In this document: piece by piece, positions 24,001-36,493 of the stretch
Numbering within the stretch: position 1 is the first letter of the stretch
How the letters are laid out: each line of letters starts with the position of its first letter
Assembly: GCF_963678635.1 (NCBI RefSeq)
Contig: NC_087067.1
Coordinates: forward strand, 50,152,233-50,216,232
Direction: 5' to 3'
DNA from: Symsagittifera roscoffensis
Lineage: Eukaryota > Xenacoelomorpha > Acoela > Convolutidae
DNA: 64,000 nucleotides
Made by a program: the position numbers and the translations under genes
Notes under the pieces: model-generated
What the model was told of the DNA's origin: nothing
Seen by the model: the letters and a program-made list of their open reading frames with translations, nothing else
Database searches by the model: none

Positions 24001-27000
24001 TGGCTAAACAAAGTAGTGAACCTGAAATAGTTGCGCAAAAGAATAATTTCGAAAAATCGTCGCCTATCAAAACATCAAGCGAGAGAATGAATAGGAACGA
24101 AGAGCAGTCTGAGAAAAGTCTGGACCCGGAAGAGGAGAAGCAAATTAAGGAAGCCAATGCACTGTGGGCTGTGTTAGAACAGAGGAGGATCCAGTGGATG
24201 TCAGACTGCATCCCCTGGACTAAAATCAAAACGGTGCAGAAACAGGCACAGAGCACTGCCAAAGCACGCATGCCAATGTAAGTAACAGATAAAATCTAGC
24301 CAAGGATTCTTTTCATAGGTGGGTATTTGATTTTCGTGTTAGATTTGCAAGAGCTGACAAGACAAAAAACGCCTCATCTGGTAAAAACTTTCTTGGGCTT
24401 GGGCGACTTTCTGAAGTTTAAAAAAAAAATCTTTCTAATGTGGACGTGCGAGATAGATGAAGCTGGACTTCGATGAATACTAAATAATCCTTAATAAAAA
24501 TTTGTTTCTTTTTAAATTATATGCAGTGTTTCAGAAATGAGAGTTGAAACCATTTAGTTCGATTATCATTAAGCTTCAATGAAAGTATTACTGACTGTTT
24601 TCTTTTCAGGAGGAGTGCAGCCTCGAGGAAGCTGAAGACGATTCCTCAAGATGTTCTGCTAAATGGAGCAATCGGCCATGCCACTGCGCTGAGCGACGTT
24701 AGTTCTATTCAAAATTTGGTTCGCATGATAACTTAATCAGTTTGTGGTCAAACTTTTGTATCACGATTTTCCATAAACGGGTCTATTTGAGTAGACAATG
24801 GAATCATTTATGCTGCATCCGATTAAGCTAAAATACTCGGGCTAAAAACAACAACAACAACAACACTATCTTAAATTACTGGGTGATGTAGGTGCAGACG
24901 GTGGTACTGCAAGACCTGCCTGGCTACAATCTGGAGCCATTCAACAACTGCCCCCTGCTGCAGTACTTGGTGCTGGACTCGTGCAATATTCTCTCGCTAG
25001 AGGGACTGTCAAATTGCACCAACCTCAAATTCCTACACGCCAAGGTACGAATTCATAGGCAAAAAATATGGTACTCGTAAGTTATGTTTGCAGTTGTTTT
25101 TTCATTTGAGGAAATGGTTTAAAGAATCAGAGGAATAGTTTAAATGTTTGGTTTGTTATTGCTATCCGCCATGGAGAAAACCATAATTAACAATTAATGA
25201 ATGTGTAATTTATGACTTTTATTGAATAACTAGATAAATATCATTTTTGCCAATAAACCATGCTAATCTGTGCTGACTTGTAGGGGTTTTAGAAGTATCT
25301 AATTGGTTAATTTATCTTTCAGCACAACAAGTTGGAGAGCTTATACTTGGGTGGGTTGGATCAACTGATTGAGCTGGACGTGTCCTCCAATCGCATCTCT
25401 AGTCTGGCTGGACTGGACGGGTGTTCCAATCTTCGCATCCTCAACCTCATGGACAACAAAGTATCCAGACTCGGTAAGCAACAAATTTGAAGTATTTATA
25501 AAAGGAGGTAACATTCAAATGACAAAGTAATGAGATTTTTGAACCTTCTTTTGACGATCCTCTGAACAGTTTTATATAAAACACAATATATAATGTCAAG
25601 TAAACCTAGGCTACAGTTAGTCAATTTTTCAGCGGTTGTTTTCAGGCTCTCTCGTTGGTTTGAAGAATCTACAGCAGCTAAACATCTCAGCCAATCAACT
25701 CATCTCAACTAGAGGTCTCTCTATGATCTCCACTCTGACGTCACTAGATGTATCAGCCAATCACATCACAGCACTGGAGGAGGTTGAGTCTCTAGCTCTG
25801 CTGCAAACACTGATTGCTTCTAAAAACTCAATCCAAGAGGTAAATTTTTGGGCTCACTTTGCAAAGAGCAATTTATAATTAATGATCAGACAAATACTCC
25901 CTCCGGTACTTTTTAAGAAATGCATTTCTGGCCGACCGACCCTTAAAATTTTCTAAAGGCGCCTTTGGCGCCAATATATACTAATTTTTAGAGGGGAGCC
26001 TTTTTTGGACTATTTTTTCAAAATTTTGCCTGCGGCGCAGAAAATTTGACCAAAACAGGGACTAAACCGGGCTTAGGGAGAGCTCGAAAAATCATTTCGG
26101 TCGACCTAAAAAAAGTCGACAAAATTTTCGAAAATTTATGAAAATCCGCCCACCCCCTCGAGAAAATCCTAGATCCGCCCCTGACTCCCTCTAATATACG
26201 CAAATCTTTCAAACTGGTGAGCGATGAACATAGTTCGAATCTTATTGCACTTGCGAGCTTTAACGAGCGTTATGCATCAGCACGAATATTCTTTTTTTTC
26301 AACCTAAGTCGCAAATATTGCCACTTTTGGTTGGTGGCACCTTAACGGCATTTTGATAGCATGTGCTTTGGCATTCGATTATGGAAAAATTAGAACAGTT
26401 GATGCATTTTTCATTCATCAAATAAACCAAAAAAAGTTATTTGTTTCAAAGAACAGTACAATAGTATAAACTCGATCGAAAATTTTACAACTCATTTTAT
26501 CTCGCAATATTTCTGAAATACACAATTACCCTTGCGGTAAGCAAGGATGCGGTAAGCAAGGATGTTGCAATAGGATACTAGATTTTTCACCATCAATAAC
26601 TTTGTTCAAAGGACTCATTCATCTGGCATGCTCTGAAAACTAAAATAAAACTACTATCACTCAAATAGTAATTAATTAAAGCCCGTTTCATGTTGTAATT
26701 ATATTGAGAACTTTGTCTCCTTTTTTTTTTACTGGTTTATGGTTTTTATCCTAGTTTCTCTCGGTTCATTTTCCGGTTTCTTAAACGCCAATTTTTAAAA
26801 ATCTTGTAGGGTTTTTATTAGCTTACTTTTTTTAGCATGGGTTTTGTTCCAATTTAAACAGTAATTACTTAAATTGAAAATTATTAAATTTGTAAATTTA
26901 CCAAGTCTGAAGTTGCCGCTCGGTGAATGATTTTGGTTTTTAAAGACTGAATTTCATCCAATACAAACATGAAGTTTTTGTAGCTGTAATTTTTAAATTT

Positions 27001-30000
27001 TATCCAGGTAATTTTTTCCACCTTAATTTTTCAGAATTTTTTCGACTGCTGTCTTTTTTTTCCATTCACTATCTTGTAGCACAATGCTTATCATTTTTGC
27101 CTTGATACATAATATGGCTTTATGCTTTCCATTTTTTTATGTAAAGATAATGTAAATGCCCAGTTTCCAGTTTATATTCCAGTTTCCAGTTTGTTCCAGA
27201 GTAATGAACGTAGAGAGTACTCTTATATAGGTCTTGCTGAATTTTTTATTTGTTTTTGTTTCAGGAAAAAGTCTGAAATATTGTTCACGCTCAGTTTTGA
27301 TTTTTCGAGGTTTGACTTGTGATTTCTTTCTAAGTTCAGTGCCTTTCCATTGTTGAAAAGAAGGCAAACTCCACTATCGAACAGCAAAGGTGTAAAGATC
27401 ACGAAAAACGTGATCGACTTCTGATTTCGAAAATGGAAAAATTAAATATCAAATTTACAAGCGAAATAAAAGTTTCACGTATTAATCCAGTTTTCTCAAA
27501 TGTGGTTAATTTTAACAAAAAAAGTGTCTTCACTAAATTGTTCTGCAAAATCGAATTGCTTTAAAGCCATCTATTTTTTTTTGAAATTGAAAAGTTGAAG
27601 GCTCTTGAAAAAACAATTCAGATTTTTTTCAGTTTTCCTGCGTTCATGACTCTTTTTCAACTGTTAGTTGGCTATGTTTAGTAATTATTACATGCAAAAT
27701 TTGTATTTGGTGCCACTTTTACTGCATCGAGGCAATTTATTAGCATATGTATCTGCTTTATTGGTGGCTAGTGTTAGTAAATATTTAAGGGCCCATGTTA
27801 CAGTTGCGAGGACATGGGACTCTTAATCTCCTGGTCGTACGATTGAATTCGCCGCAGCCAATATTTTAACTTTCAAGGCTTATTTTTACCTTTTCTCACT
27901 TGAGCAGCTTCTGTTTTGACGTTTTCTCGCTAGCGTTTACGAAGCGCAGCTTGGCTTCAGTATATAAGTCGTGATGTTTATTTGTTTTTTTTTCAAGAAA
28001 ATTCTTAAAATTCGTTCAGGTGCAAAGTTTTTTTGTGGTTTGACTTTTGATTTTTTAAGTTCATTGTTTTTTGTTAGAAGGGAATCAAACTCCACTATCG
28101 AGCAGGAAAAGTGTAAAGCTTACGAAAAACTTGATTGTCTTCTAGTTTCGAAAAGAATCGATGCACCTAGTTAGACTTTTATATAGGTCGTGATGATTTT
28201 TTTTCGTCCTTTTTATCAGGAAAAGTCTTAATATTAGTGCAGGCTCAATTTTTTTTCGCAGTTTGGCTTTTGATTTCTATTTGATTAATTTGATTGACTT
28301 ATAGTTTAAACATTTTACTTATGATCCAGTTTTCTGAAATTGGGTTAATTTTATCGAAAAAAGGTCGATCACGAATTATTCTGGAAGTTCAAAGAGCTTT
28401 AAGTCATCTATTTTTCCTCGAAGTTCGAAACTTGAGAAAATCAAGTTTTTTTTTGATTTTTTTTGTTTACTTGCGTGCACTGACTCTTTGCCAACTTTCT
28501 GTTGACTGATCAGTTTCCCAGCAAAATAAAGAGTTTACTTATTGATCCCGTTTTCTCAAACTGAGTTAATTTTATCGTTTCAATCATAAATTTTTGTTCA
28601 AAGAGAAATTCGAGTTTTGGGCCATCTAATTTCTACTTTGAAAATCGAAATTTGTGGTCGGTTCTTCTCAGCCGATTGTCCTCCCGATGCGGCTGAGCGT
28701 TTTCTTAGATATATTTTCTTTTGCACTATGCAAATGAGCGCAATTGGTAGTGATCACGAATTCTTCGAACGCTTTTCTCTGGTATGCCCGAGGCCCATGA
28801 TAGGGTCTAGCTGGATCTCGTAAGCTCAACTCAATTACTAGTCTTTTAGCCATCGACATTCAAGCAACACAGTTGAACCCGATGAAAGCTTGATACGCAG
28901 AGATTAATTCAAATTATTTCTTTCTCGAAATATTTCAAAAGTGGAGAAAGGTACTGATGGATTCAAAAGGGCACTTTTGTCGGTTTTTTATTACCTTTTA
29001 TTTGAGCAGGATGTCTGTTTTCCTCAGAGGTGAAACTAATTTCTGTTCCTTCCAGATGCCCCGTCTGTCCAACAATGTGCTGCTGAGATACCTGGACTTG
29101 GCTTCCAACTGTCTATCAAGTGCAGCCACTCTGTCCCTCTGCTGGCTACCACTGCTCAAATCTTTCAACATTTCAACCAACGCGTAAGTATTTTTAGAGA
29201 ATGCAATAGGGAAAAAAAACAAAAACAAATAATTCAAAATCTTGAGAAGTCTCCAGTTCTAGCCTTGTTGACCGGATGTTGGCCAATTGTTTTGATTGTT
29301 TTGAAATCGAATTGATTGCATACTTCTTGCAGCAGGTTGTTTTGAGGTTGTTTATTGAAATAAACCGAGATTTTTTAATATACAACTCCAAAATGTGATG
29401 GGAATTACACCGAAGGAAGCTGTTTTATTACTGTTGTGACAGGTAACTACTAAAAATGACAAAAGTCTGTTGACTTTCTGTTGAACTTTCATTGCGATTT
29501 AAAAATGCTTTTTTTGGCACGGGGAGCCTGTGGGTGGTCAATGGACAAATCCCTGAAAGGCAGGTTGACCCTCTAGCCCCTCCCACCAAATCAACTACTG
29601 CTCGTATGCATAATTTATCCAAAATTAGTTTGAAAGTTGGTACAGGCGTAAGGGTGCTGTAAAAAGGTACAATGTCTCTCGATTCAATATGGGGCATTTT
29701 CTGGTTGCAGTCTTGATTCTCTGCCGAGTCTGAAGGCGACTGTGAATCTGGAGGTGCTGGACTGTAGCTGCAACCAGATCAACACAGTCCAGTCTGTCAT
29801 TGAATCCCTCTCCTGTCTCAACAGTCTACGAGTGCTGAAGGCCGAGGAGAATCCTTTCATCATTGAACAAGATTTCCGGTGAGCCATACAAATTAGCATC
29901 ATTTTCGAATAGGTGGTTTTATGTCGTTCACATTTGAGCCTAAGTGACGACCCGTTGTCCGTTGCTTATTCTTTTATGATTTATTGGCAAAAAGTTCGAC

Positions 30001-33000
30001 ATTCATATTTATATATAACTGAGAAAAACTGAAACTATTTTTGTTTTGAAAACTGAGAAAATGTTGTATTATTGAGGCTATTTAGAAGTGGTCAGAAACA
30101 GCTTTGTTTTTTTTAAGAAGCAGCATTGAAAGCGCTATTCCATCTATAATACAGCTGAATGATGAAGAGATTACCAGAAAGTCTTCCAAAGTAGACCATG
30201 GAAAACAATCCGCAATGTTCCGCACAGTATGTCAGTCTCAAATTGCAGCTTTAGAATCGATCGACTCGGCAATAAAACTACTAAAATTGGATGGATCTAA
30301 CGAGCAACGAGGAGTCCTCGAGTACATGGGAACCAAGCTATCGTTACTTGATCTACTTTTTGAGACTTCGGTCAAATTTCGGGAGGAGCATGAATACGGA
30401 GAAACAAATACCGTGCAACCTTTTCGTTCGTTTGAATTGCTGATCGAGGAGCATACTGTTAGATTAGCCGAGCGTACAGACGCCAGGGAAACAGAAAATG
30501 TGCAGAAAGTAACGGGATCCAACAATGAGGTTCGGACTTGTGTGCCTCCTACGACTGATAGACCTAAGAGTTCGGGAAGACGAAGACCTAAAACAGCAGA
30601 AAGGAATCAAAATAGAAAGAGCGAGGAATTGGTTGGGGGATCTCCGGGGACTAAACATCTCCTTGGGGGATCGCCCTTGGACGAGATGAAGGTTCCGGAA
30701 GTGCCTAAAGAGACCGTGCAGTTTGTGAGGAATGCGTGGAAGAGTGTAGTAAAGGACTCTAATGATGAAGCTGCTTCCAAAATCCAGGTGAGTTAATTCG
30801 ATATTTCGACAGCATTGCATCAAGTCAGTAATTATAATAGTTAACCTATTTTTTTTTTTGAAAAATCGTAGGTTCAACTTTGTCACCCGTGGATCTCGTT
30901 CATTTGCAGCGCAACTACCCATAACTAAATTAATGAATTGTGCTTAGTTTTTTCTCTTTAAGCTACACTTGATGAAACGAGTGTTTTGCTTCGTTTTTCT
31001 AGCAAATCCTACGACGAAGAGTGGCCTATTTTTGAGTTCTTCGTAAAAACCCTAAGTTTGGTTTTGAATTGGTCTTTGTTTCTAGGCAGTGTGGAAGGGT
31101 TTTGCAATGCGGAAGAAGCTGTCTTCCATCCAAGCACAGGTGGAACAGGAGATCAACCAGATGCTACTTGAGGAGGACATACAGCTGGAGGAGGAGATAG
31201 ACCTGGAACAGTTCAACTTCATGGATGAGGTGAGGGGAAACAGTTGATTCTTTTTTACTGTGCTAAGGATCCATGCTCATAGTTCAATGCTAAGGAATCT
31301 TGAATAAAACTGGAGAGTTAATGCTTTAAGAAAAGGCTCGTCGACTAGGGCAACTAAATGAGAAATTTGTTGTATTAATCTTACATGGGAGCTTTTTGAC
31401 ATGAATTGCCTTTATTTGAGCTTGTATGTCCTCCTCAAAAACATCTCAAATGACACTGAAAGTTTTGGAAACAATAATATTGGATCGAAAGTACATTTAT
31501 ATGAAATCCATTAATTTTCTGTTAGCAAGAACGACGGTTATATTTTTAGTTTTTCAGTTTGATTTGAAAGATGTTTTCTTAGGAGTTTTCAATGGACGAC
31601 TGGACAATTGACTCTATTCAACAGCCAAAGGTCAAATACGATTCTAATTCTAATTCAGTTTCTAACTCAAACCATCCCATAAAGCGCAATACGATATTAA
31701 CCAATGGACCAACATCAACAGAAAACAGTCGACATTTAGACACAGTTTTGGAAACAGAGCGGGAAAAGGTGAAGCCCGTAGTTCCTAGCGATCTGGATGC
31801 TTCGGGAAAATATACTAGATCCAGTGATAGAGTTAATAAGAATTCATGGGGTACTAGTAATTTGGAAGTCGGTGCTCCTGACAAGCGTCTCGGGAACTCG
31901 TATGGAGATGGATCTGTTGCAGCGAGTGAAGGAAGAATAAGCAGGATTGATCTAGAGGATGCAGGAGAGGGGGAAGTGGAAGACCCGAGTTCGAACTCAT
32001 TCTCGGCACGACAGAATAAAATTGCACAAGACTGGTGAGCTCCTATTCTTTTCATCAAATTAACAAGAAAAACATAAAAATGACTGAAACGTAAAATGTG
32101 TATTCTGAGTAGCCAATAGTACAAAATGATCAAATCTATTGATTAGCTTTCCAATGGATATCCTGAAAAGCAGTGATATTTTGTTTCAGGGGTTTCAAAA
32201 ACAGTGCCACTGCTGAACTGATGCTCAAACGAGCAAAGAAGATGTCCAAGGTCAAGAAGCATATAGGTATGTTGAATAACCTGGTTTAATCAGAAATCAG
32301 CAAAACATCGGTACTTCGATGGGTAGTAATTCGGATTCCGAAACTGACAGTGAAACTGGTCTGAATTGTTTTTTTTAAATAGTTTTTCGGACTTAATTAG
32401 GTCGATGAATTGAGTACAGGCTGACCTGTAAACTTGGTTACAACTTATTAATGCATTGTTGTACCTAATTCAGTCGTCTTTTTTGGAAAAAAATGGTCAA
32501 AAAAATGAAGAAAAACAAAAATAAAAGTTTGTATTTTGGATGTACTTTCTTAAATCAGTGGGACTGGAACTTATTCAGCAAATGTTTATCCTTGTTACGC
32601 CATGAAGTTGTTAATTCAGCATAAAATTTAGGACGAATTAATCTACCACCAGGTAATGTCAATCCTTTGGTTTCTCCATCCGTTTCTTGACTTGGAAAGC
32701 TTTGACAGTTGTGAAGTGTGGTATATACCTTTAGCAGAAATTATTAGCACGAACACTGCTGGTTTTCTGAATTTGGGGAGCCGTTGATATATTACATTCT
32801 ATTATCTGCCTGCTACCTCTGCATAAATATACCTTCATCATGTTTTGTGACGTCACAAAAGAAAAAAGTGTTTAGTGACCGATTTGCCGCAGCATTCTCG
32901 ACTTGAGACGAGAGGCAGTCAAGGTCACAGTGTCAACAGTCGCAATACACCTGGATCAATCAGTTGCAAGACATCCTCGAGAGTGCCAATTGGATCGGAC

Positions 33001-36000
33001 CTCTTGGCTTCTTCGAGACACTCAAACTCAACTGCAGTTCAGCCGAAGTTATTTGAGGCTGCGGTTGATTTGAACAGTAGCAATAATGTGGATAACTATT
33101 CGAGAATATTTGCGTGAGTTTCGAAGCCATATTTTGTTCCTTAAAATCTTTAAAGATTTGATATTTAGGAAATTGGTCTAACAGTCTGTTTTACTTTCTA
33201 ATGTATTGATAAGGAATATAATTAAAGGGTAGGTTACTTTGATGTTTGATTAATTTTTGATGACTCGGTCGGAGTAAGGCTTTTCATTGAGCTTTTTTTG
33301 AACCATAGCAATCTTCGAAAGATCTTAAAAATTTACAGAGTAGCTGTCATGTTCCTGATCAAGAAATATAAGGAATTTTCTGGTTAGTTTTGTGAGTGGA
33401 GAAATGTTTCTTACCTCTAACATCGAGAACGATCATTGATTGAAGTCAGTTTAAAATATATCCTTCTTAGCTTTTTGTTTAATTTAGATGGGTGAATTTG
33501 GGTCAGACGGAGAATGAGGGCGACAAAGATCAAGTGATTAGCAGTAGACCTCTCAGTGGTAATAGAGGCAGTCCCATGTTGAGGAGTGGACCCCCCAAAC
33601 CGACCGCCAACCCCATCCACTTGACCCCAACATCCAATAAGAGGGGCTCAATCACTAATCTGCAGGTGAGGTGTTGTTGCTTATTTTATTTATAACTATT
33701 CTTGACGAGTAACTTACGCCAAGTGATAATCAGAAAGAGTTATTTGTTTGTTTTATTATGCCAGAATTAAGGCTGTCAACTTAAGACTGTAACTGAGATA
33801 ATTTTTCATTAAGGGGCGTGATTAAGTTTAATTTTGTTTTGGAAATGAAGGGCGGATTCAATGACTGCAATTTTAATTGTATTTCGTCGATTTTGTGCGC
33901 TCACACTACTATTTGCCAAGTACTGAAAAAGGGCGCAGAGAATTAGAGTGACTTTCGAAAAATGAGTTCCCAACGGAATAAAAAAAACTTTATCCAGATT
34001 TATCCAGTTTTATCAAATTGGGTAATTTTAGAAAAAATGTCGATCATAGATGATTCTTGTATTTCATAGCCCTTTAACTTGATATTTTATTTTCTTCGCA
34101 TTTGGAAGTTGAAAATGTGTTATTTTTTGTTTCCTTGATTTCGTTGGTTATGGTCTATTAAAAATCGATAAACTTGGTTCAGACTCTTATATAGGTTGAT
34201 GATATTTTTCAGTTTTTTTTTCAGGAAATGTCTGAAAACGCTCTAATAACCACAGATGTGCATTCATACATACTCATGCATTTATGAATGCACTTAGGTA
34301 TATATGAACTTTTTGAGCTGAATTGAATTATTCCTGCTAAAAGTTAGTTCATAGCGCTCTCCGATTACGAATGTGGAAATGGGGGAAAATTGAGCGACGT
34401 TTACTTGCCTTCATTACACACGGAGCGTAATGTAATTATACGAAGTCCACTTTTTCCTACCCAAATCCCAAATATTACTGCTAATATTGGTGGCACATTT
34501 ATTTGCACAAAACTGGTTACAAGACCGACGAAAAGACAGTCTCTTCCTCTCTGTGCCCTATATTTTGCTAGTCTCCTTGTACCGAATCCGACCGTATTCG
34601 AAACTTGCAGTGAGGGAATTTTTGACGTATTTTTAAAATTTCTCTGACGAAAAAGAAATCTGAGATGGGGAAGGCTTCAATTGAAAGAACAGGTGCTTGG
34701 ACTTTTTGTGCTCTTATTTTTGCTACGCTCTTTTTTGTAGAAACTCGGTTATGGTTTGTAAAAAAGTCAACATTTTAAAATGTTGACCGTTTGTTGGATT
34801 TTTTTTGTTTTTCTTGAGAACTAAGGTGTCAAATCTGAAATTAAGGGAGAAATTGAAGAACAAGTTGTTGGGACATCCCCTGCATCAACGGATTCTACAA
34901 AATTTTGCAAGCAATCAGCTATAGAGCTAAGACGTGAAATATTTCGACCAAAAATTTTATTGCCATAGAAAATGTTTTAGGAGATGTTTTACTGTTTAAG
35001 AGTAACGAACCTAGTGAATACTCTAATATAGGTCTTGCTGGTTTTTTTTTCAGGAAAAAGTCTTGTTCACGCTCATTTTTGATTTTTTGCAGTTTGACTT
35101 GTGATTTCTTTTTAAGTTCAGTGCGTTTCTATTGTTAAAAGGAAGGCAAACTCCACTATCGATCAGCAAAATTGTAAAGGTCATGAAAAACGTGATCGAC
35201 TTCTAATTTTGAAAATGGAAATTAATTATCAGATTTCCTAGCGAAATAAAAGTTTTACCTATTGATCCAGTTTTCTCAAATTGAGTTAGTTTTAGTAGAA
35301 ATTGTCCATCATGAATTGTTCTACAAATTCAAAGAGCTTTAACGCCATCTAATTTGTTTATTCGAAATTCAAAAGTTTTTTCAAAAAATTTTTGAAAAAA
35401 AAATTCAGTTTTTTTTAGTTTCCTTGCGTTCGTTACTCTTTTCCAACTGTCAGTTGGCTATGTTTTCCCCTCGCAAAAACTTTTTTTAGTAATTTTGATA
35501 AATAATCAGCCAAAAACTTTTCAATTTTTGACATTTCGAAAATTACTCCACGTTTGCATCAATTCATTTAAAATGATCAAACAGCCACCTGCAGCTGTGA
35601 TTGGACCCCTAGTCTGTTTTGTTTGCTGTGATTGGACCCCTAGTCTGTTTTTGTTTGCTGAATTAATATCATATCTTGGTAATTTTTTTGATGCATATTG
35701 TTTGGAAACTGTGAATTGACCTTGGCGCAGAGGCTAGGACGGGTGATTCTTAATCTCGAGGTCAAGGGTTCGATACTATGTTTGTGTTACTGCAGTCTAC
35801 ACGAGAGGGAAGTGACCTTGACATTCTGTCTGTTAGTGACACGAAGTCACACAGGTCATGGCAGCACCAACAGCAGGACACTACTAACAGACACATAACA
35901 GAGAGACTAAGACAGGGCAGTGTGGGTTCAAATGACTCATCCAGACACACTGGTGGGGAGTCAAACTCTATCTCGAGTTTCCTCAACAGTGAGTAGCGAA

Positions 36001-36493
36001 CAGTCTTGTCAACCACACCATTGTCCTTTCTTTTCTTACGATCGAAGACTTAAGTTAAGACTCAGTTTTAGTTTTCAGACGCAGTCCTAGTTTTTTTTTA
36101 CGTGTTTACGACTTATCTTAATTTGATGTTTAGGACATACACTTAATTCGTTTTGTTTGGCATACATCGCCTTGAGAAAAATAGATTTGGTCCGCAAATC
36201 TATTTCATTAAATGCAAAGAAACTAATTCCTCACTGAATAGGGCCAATCGTATAGGTAAGGCTTGACACATCTTGATTTTGGTAAGATATGGAAGAAGCT
36301 GCTAAAGGTAAATAATTTTTCGTTTTTTCTTTCTCTGAAATATTTCCTTGTTACAGAAACGAAAGTGCTTCCTCCCATAAATGGAAAATATTTCGACGGG
36401 GGTGCTGATCGGAACTGCAGTGCAGGATGGGGAACGGGAAAAAGAAATACTGGAAAACCCCCGAAGCCAAGCAGAACTCCCGCTGCAAAATGA
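15038..36493 (+). CDS. LRRIQ1: Leucine-rich repeat and IQ domain-containing protein 1 (24 coding exons)
   Basis: Cilium-associated LRR/IQ protein; exact biochemical role not established. Exons: 15038-15277, 15521-15632, 17748-17839, 17903-18332, 18606-18838, 19240-19314, 19386-19525, 19842-20010, 20532-20669, 22755-24277, 24610-24697, 24892-25044, 25323-25473, 25646-25839, 29056-29183, 29711-29878, 30118-30787, 31086-31229, 31583-32034, 32190-32266, 32876-33113, 33488-33665, 35796-35988, 36357-36493. All introns are gt-ag with matching phases; total 6,123 nt, 2,040 residues (human about 1,722). Order: acidic start with A-E-I-E-A-E-L, typical of LRRIQ1; charged coiled coils about 120-540; IQ motif near 428-455 (A-T-R-I-Q-K-L-Y-R-G); acidic segment 544-1050; leucine-rich repeats 1055-1345; second IQ motif near 1564-1582; W-G-F-K-N-S-A-T-A-E-L-M-L-K-R near 1767, also in vertebrate LRRIQ1; disordered basic C-terminus. 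Exon 21's acceptor is the least certain. Confidence 0.92.
15633..17747. repeat. LRRIQ1 intron 2: SINE-like repeats
   Basis: Contains several decayed tRNA-like heads: B box GAGTTCGAATCTGATC near 15891, GCGGTTCGAGTTCGGCC near 16420, and GGGTTCGAACCTGGGC near 17043 with an A-box-like TTTGTAGCGTAGAGGTAAGG. It also has the recurrent phrases CGGCTTAGTTCC and CAATCATCCGGCGC shared with 13405-14225. It closes with the tail GTGCGAAGCTAAGCTTAGCC (17601-17620), which recurs at the ends of other SINE-like copies. ATTACCCTTGCG at 15733 is the left phrase of the same family. Confidence 0.5.
19681..19792. repeat. Long hairpin (possible MITE) in LRRIQ1 intron 7
   Basis: Arms of about 42 bases: GAATAAGATATTTTAATG... 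ends in ...CTAAAATATCTTATTC, and the inner part GGAGTTAAAGA pairs with TCTTTAACTCC. The loop is about 28 bases. Only a few mismatches. It sits between exons 7 and 8 and keeps clear of both splice sites. Confidence 0.7.
20670..22754. repeat. LRRIQ1 intron 9 with tRNA-Met-derived SINE
   Basis: At about 21108-21290 a tRNA-Met-like head (GTGGCTGAGTGTTTAGTGCG, anticodon loop ACTCATAAT) is followed by the shared SINE tail ending GCGAAGCGAAGCTTTGCTTC. The rest of the intron is AT-rich with no further recognised element. Confidence 0.55.
22755..24277 (+). CDS. LRRIQ1: LRRIQ1 exon 10: long acidic disordered segment
   Basis: A single 1,523-nt exon encoding residues about 544-1050. Its start (L-E-L-E-Q-Q-A-I-E-V-I-E-K-L-R) continues the coiled coil and is followed by lysine-rich and then Asp/Glu/Ser/Asn-rich sequence without predicted fold. 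The last ~60 residues become ordered again (A-L-W-A-V-L-E-Q-R-R-I-Q-W), just before the leucine-rich repeats. Homologous proteins have a variable linker here, so its length explains most of the difference from the vertebrate protein. Ends in phase 2 at a GTAAGT donor. Confidence 0.88.
24610..29878 (+). CDS. LRRIQ1: LRRIQ1 exons 11-16: leucine-rich repeat domain
   Basis: Six exons encode about 11-12 leucine-rich repeats of the short, cytoplasmic (SDS22/LRRC-like) kind. Examples are L-I-E-L-D-V-S-S-N-R-I-S-S-L, L-R-I-L-N-L-M-D-N-K-V-S-R-L, L-Q-Q-L-N-I-S-A-N-Q-L and L-R-Y-L-D-L-A-S-N-C-L-S. The repeats run across intron junctions without loss of frame. The 3.2-kb intron between exons 14 and 15 splits the domain and is full of transposon debris. 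Confidence 0.9.
25903..26183. mobile_element. hAT-type element in LRRIQ1 intron 14, left terminus deleted but target duplication intact
   Basis: Same family as 12876-13301. The right end CCTAGATCCGCCCCTG is followed by ACTCCCTC, and an identical ACTCCCTC lies at 25895-25902, directly before the truncated left side. The deletion therefore removed the left terminal repeat after insertion. Confidence 0.7.
26520..28640. repeat. Mixed dispersed repeats in LRRIQ1 intron 14
   Basis: ATTACCCTTGCGGTAAGCAA at 26524 opens a SINE-like copy. A dispersed repeat (here 'repeat D', marked by AAGGCAAACTCCACTATCGA, GATCACGAAAAACGTGATCG and ATTGATCCAGTTTTCTCAAA) occurs at about 27200-27620 and 27960-28640. Between them, about 27790-27962, is a tRNA-Lys-derived SINE (GGGACTCTTAATCTCCTGG) with the shared tail ending GCGCAGCTTGGCTTC. 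No coding frames. Confidence 0.5.
33666..35795. repeat. LRRIQ1 intron 22: repeat D, ~175-bp repeat and tRNA-Lys-like head
   Basis: Parts of repeat D at 34180-34240 and 34990-35470; a piece of the NFS1-intron-type repeat at about 34640-34920. At 35716-35775 there is a tRNA-Lys(CTT)-like head (CTTGGCGCAGAGGCTAGGAC, loop ATTCTTAATC, B box GGGTTCGATACTA), ending 20 bases before exon 23. The B box is the best preserved of the tRNA-like copies here, but the acceptor stem does not pair, so I do not call a tRNA gene. Confidence 0.5.

Noticed and set aside
30238-30525. Minus-strand frames under LRRIQ1 exons (also 23852-24271, 31618-32133, 30464-30922)
   Set aside because: Antisense shadows of long coding exons; composition mirrors the sense frame.
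35716-35775. Functional tRNA-Lys gene
   Set aside because: Anticodon loop and B box are present, but the acceptor stem does not pair and the copy lies in an intron next to other SINE debris.
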